DNA of 33,102 nucleotides from Anaerolineae bacterium (GTDB taxonomy: Bacteria > Chloroflexota > Anaerolineae > UBA1429): assembly GCA_021162655.1 (NCBI GenBank), contig JAGGYI010000210.1:1-33102 (forward strand). Direction: 5' to 3'. A program made the position numbers and the translations under genes. Numbering within the stretch: the first letter of the stretch is position 1; every line of letters begins with the position of its first letter. A model generated the notes under the pieces. The model was not told the origin of the DNA. It did no database searches and saw nothing but the letters and a program-made list of their open reading frames with translations. Positions 31,985 to 33,102 of this stretch are shown here, in pieces.

Positions 31985-32071
31985 TCAAACTCCTTCAAAT
32001 TTGATTACTACCTCGGGTGCTATCTTCTCTAAAAAGATGCCCACACCAATGTAAAGCAAAAAAACCAGAAT
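31985..32071 (-). CDS. possible 28-residue membrane peptide or permease remnant
   Basis: Behind the ferredoxin gene an open frame encodes one hydrophobic helix followed by LEKIAPEVVIKFEGV. GAGAGG lies 8 bases before an ATT codon (CTG is next), the only plausible starts. No ATG or GTG is available at the front. It may be a small membrane protein made with the ferredoxin, or the leftover of a lost transporter that would suit an ArsR unit. The surrounding DNA is AT-rich. Evidence is weak. Confidence 0.25.
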   Translation of the reverse strand: MLVFLLYIGVGIFLEKIAPEVVIKFEGV

Positions 32072-32104
32072 GTTAGATACCTCTCAATTGGCGATTTTTT
32101 CCGC

Positions 32105-32431
32105 TTATTGCTCTCCTCCCCTGGACGAATTTGGAATTTTCCCTTCCTCAATCAATTGCTTTTTTACTTTTGCCCAAATCCCATGTTTCTTATAAAGCTT
32201 TCTGACTTCCTGTATGTCGGGGAAAGTTATAGCGTTTCCAAGACAGAGATTAGCGCAGGTGGTACATCCTACGACACATTGAAAGGGGCGTACAACCTTG
32301 GGGCCGTCTTTGGTCCATTCGTAAACATTTTTCCCACAATTCATGCACATCCCACATTTTACGCATTTACTTAGGTCTATAGTGGGATACCATTTAACCT
32401 TTTCTCGTGGATACCCTGTTAACCATGCCAT
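32105..32431 (-). CDS. 2[4Fe-4S] ferredoxin-like protein
   Basis: 108 residues. Two cysteine clusters: Cys23, 26, 29, 32 (CVKCGMCMNC) and Cys52, 56, 59, 63 (CVVGCTTCANLC). The first is CxxCxxCxxC and the second CxxxCxxCxxxC, so each can bind a 4Fe-4S cluster, though neither has the usual CP ending. The rest is basic and Lys-rich. It is probably an electron carrier in the cytoplasm. AAGGAG precedes the ATG. It starts 3 bases after the ArsR stop and is controlled with it, so it may serve metalloid detoxification or redox, but no arsenical pump or reductase gene is present in the window. Base composition is lower in GC than the neighbours. Confidence 0.85.
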   Translation of the reverse strand: MAWLTGYPREKVKWYPTIDLSKCVKCGMCMNCGKNVYEWTKDGPKVVRPFQCVVGCTTCANLCLGNAITFPDIQEVRKLYKKHGIWAKVKKQLIEEGKIPNSSRGGEQ

Positions 32432-32434
32432 CTT

Positions 32435-32815
32435 TCAATCTCCTTTTCTTATGTTTTGCGCTCTCGCGCACTTATATTTCAAACCTGATTCTATCACTCT
32501 TTTTGCTCTTTCTCTATCCTTCTGAATGACGTCTTCATCATTTAGCCATTTTGATAATAACTTTACCAGTTCTAGGTGATAATCATTAATCTTTTCGTTG
32601 TTTATCGAATAATATATCCATACTCCTTCGCGTCTATCAGTTACAAATCCCGCATCTCTGAGAATGCCCAAGTTCCTGGATGCCCTTGTTTGTGAAATAT
32701 CTAGTGCCTGCATAATTTCGCAAACACAAAGTTCGTCCCATTCTTGAAGAATTTTGAGGATGCGAAGTCTCACTTCGTCAGACAGTGCCTTTAACACCTT
32801 AATTAATTCTCGCAT
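32435..32815 (-). CDS. arsR: ArsR/SmtB-family metalloregulatory repressor
   Basis: 126 residues. The winged helix holds LSDEVRLRILKIL and ISQTRASRNLGILRDAGFV. The DNA-recognition region is preceded by ELCVCEI with Cys30 and Cys32, the CxC metal site of arsenite/antimonite-type ArsR and CadC proteins. A further Cys lies near the C-terminus (KYKCARAQ). It should bind the operator at 32827-32846 and leave it when As(III)/Sb(III) or a similar metal binds. The Shine-Dalgarno is weak (AAAGA). The low GC content sets this gene apart from the rest of the window. Confidence 0.92.
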   Translation of the reverse strand: MRELIKVLKALSDEVRLRILKILQEWDELCVCEIMQALDISQTRASRNLGILRDAGFVTDRREGVWIYYSINNEKINDYHLELVKLLSKWLNDEDVIQKDRERAKRVIESGLKYKCARAQNIRKGD

Positions 32816-32826
32816 AGTCTTTCTTT

Positions 32827-32846
32827 ATATTTAAATATTTAAATAT
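32827..32846. promoter_or_regulatory. ArsR operator, perfect 20-bp palindrome
   Basis: All-A/T palindrome made of overlapping ATATTTAAATAT units. It lies between the arsR -10 box and the arsR start codon, the normal position for ArsR/SmtB operators. Confidence 0.75.
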
Positions 32847-32866
32847 CCGCATACACAGCATGCAAC

Positions 32867-32895
32867 ATTATAACCAACAATATCTACTTTGTCAA
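32867..32895 (-). promoter_or_regulatory. consensus promoter of the arsR-ferredoxin unit
   Basis: On the minus strand TTGACA (32890-32895), a 17-base spacer and TATAAT (32867-32872), both perfect. The operator lies about 20 bases downstream. Confidence 0.88.
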
Positions 32896-32957
32896 GAGTT
32901 TTCCTCTTATGGGGCAAGTCGGAGGGATACTTTTTTGGGGATAGCCATAAAAAATAG

Positions 32958-33030
32958 CTCCTCGGGCTGGACTCGAACCAACAACCAACCGGTTAACAGC
33001 CGGCCGCTCTACCGATTGAGCTACCGAGGA
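32958..33030 (-). tRNA. tRNA-Asn (GTT)
   Basis: 73 bases, no encoded CCA. The acceptor TCCTCGG pairs with CCGAGGA, the discriminator is G, and the D stem is GCTC/GAGC. The anticodon stem GCCGG/CCGGT encloses CTGTTAA, giving anticodon GTT. The T arm is GTTGG-TTCGAGT-CCAGC. All arms fold. Confidence 0.97.
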
Positions 33031-33043
33031 ACTTTCGAGCGCT

Positions 33044-33072
33044 ATTCTATACGAATTTTGCCGCTGCGTCAA
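33044..33072 (-). promoter_or_regulatory. tRNA-Asn promoter
   Basis: On the minus strand TTGACG (33067-33072), a 17-base spacer and TAGAAT (33044-33049), about 13 bases before the tRNA 5' end. Confidence 0.7.
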
Positions 33073-33102
33073 ATTCTTTTATTCCTTGTGATCTCCGTTG
33101 AC

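Noticed and set aside
31831-31998. N-terminal extension of YraN to 31998
   Set aside because: It would run through a clear terminator and the yraN promoter, and adds no family sequence.

Overview
The window (33.1 kb, both strands densely coded, almost no gap above 250 bases) looks like chromosome from a heterotrophic, possibly thermophilic member of the Chloroflexota (Anaerolineae-like). This is inference from gene content: Thr/Pro-rich linkers on exported proteins, an exosortase/EpsI pair, a GH57 branching enzyme, a PPi-type phosphofructokinase, a SpoIID/amidase fusion and Thermotoga-like uronate genes. No phage, IS element or CRISPR array was seen. Two tRNA genes (Leu-CAA, Asn-GTT) are present.

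Layout. 1-1169 (minus): the start of an EpsI gene cut by the window edge, and an exosortase. 1275-3058 (plus): an M23 lipoprotein peptidase and a glycerophosphodiester phosphodiesterase, separated from the convergent glyA by a strong two-way terminator. glyA has its own promoter and a long leader with a terminator-like hairpin. 4635-6169 (minus): an ECF sigma factor and its zinc-finger membrane anti-sigma factor. Then tRNA-Leu and a class II aldolase (plus).

7506-17351 (minus) is the metabolic core. A monocistronic amidohydrolase follows a seven-gene operon, lacI - uxaE - uxuB-type SDR - HAD - larA-like - gnd - PPi-pfk. One consensus promoter with two LacI operators drives the operon, and a clear terminator ends it. 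The genes suggest a route in which hexuronates become fructuronate, then mannonate, then (through a nickel-pincer LarA-type epimerase) gluconate, which enters the oxidative pentose phosphate path through 6-phosphogluconate dehydrogenase. The mannonate dehydratase/KDG genes of the usual route are absent from the operon. This is the most interesting system in the window.

17486-22973 (plus): a PadR regulator fused in one reading frame to a GH57 glucan branching enzyme, a GntR-type repressor with a LacI-like sensor, an aldo/keto reductase with a C-terminal cysteine cluster, and a carbon-nitrogen hydrolase, all closely spaced. 23081-29568 (plus): a small CBM48 protein, a phosphodiesterase of the alkaline phosphatase superfamily, endonuclease V and a 1236-residue SpoIID + N-acetylmuramoyl-alanine amidase protein.

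29576-31830 (minus): yraN - miaA - FecR/LysM membrane protein, a tight operon with an extended -10 promoter. 31919-32895 (minus) is an AT-rich ArsR-type repressor/ferredoxin unit with a consensus promoter, a perfect dyad operator and its own terminator, next to tRNA-Asn. It looks recently acquired.
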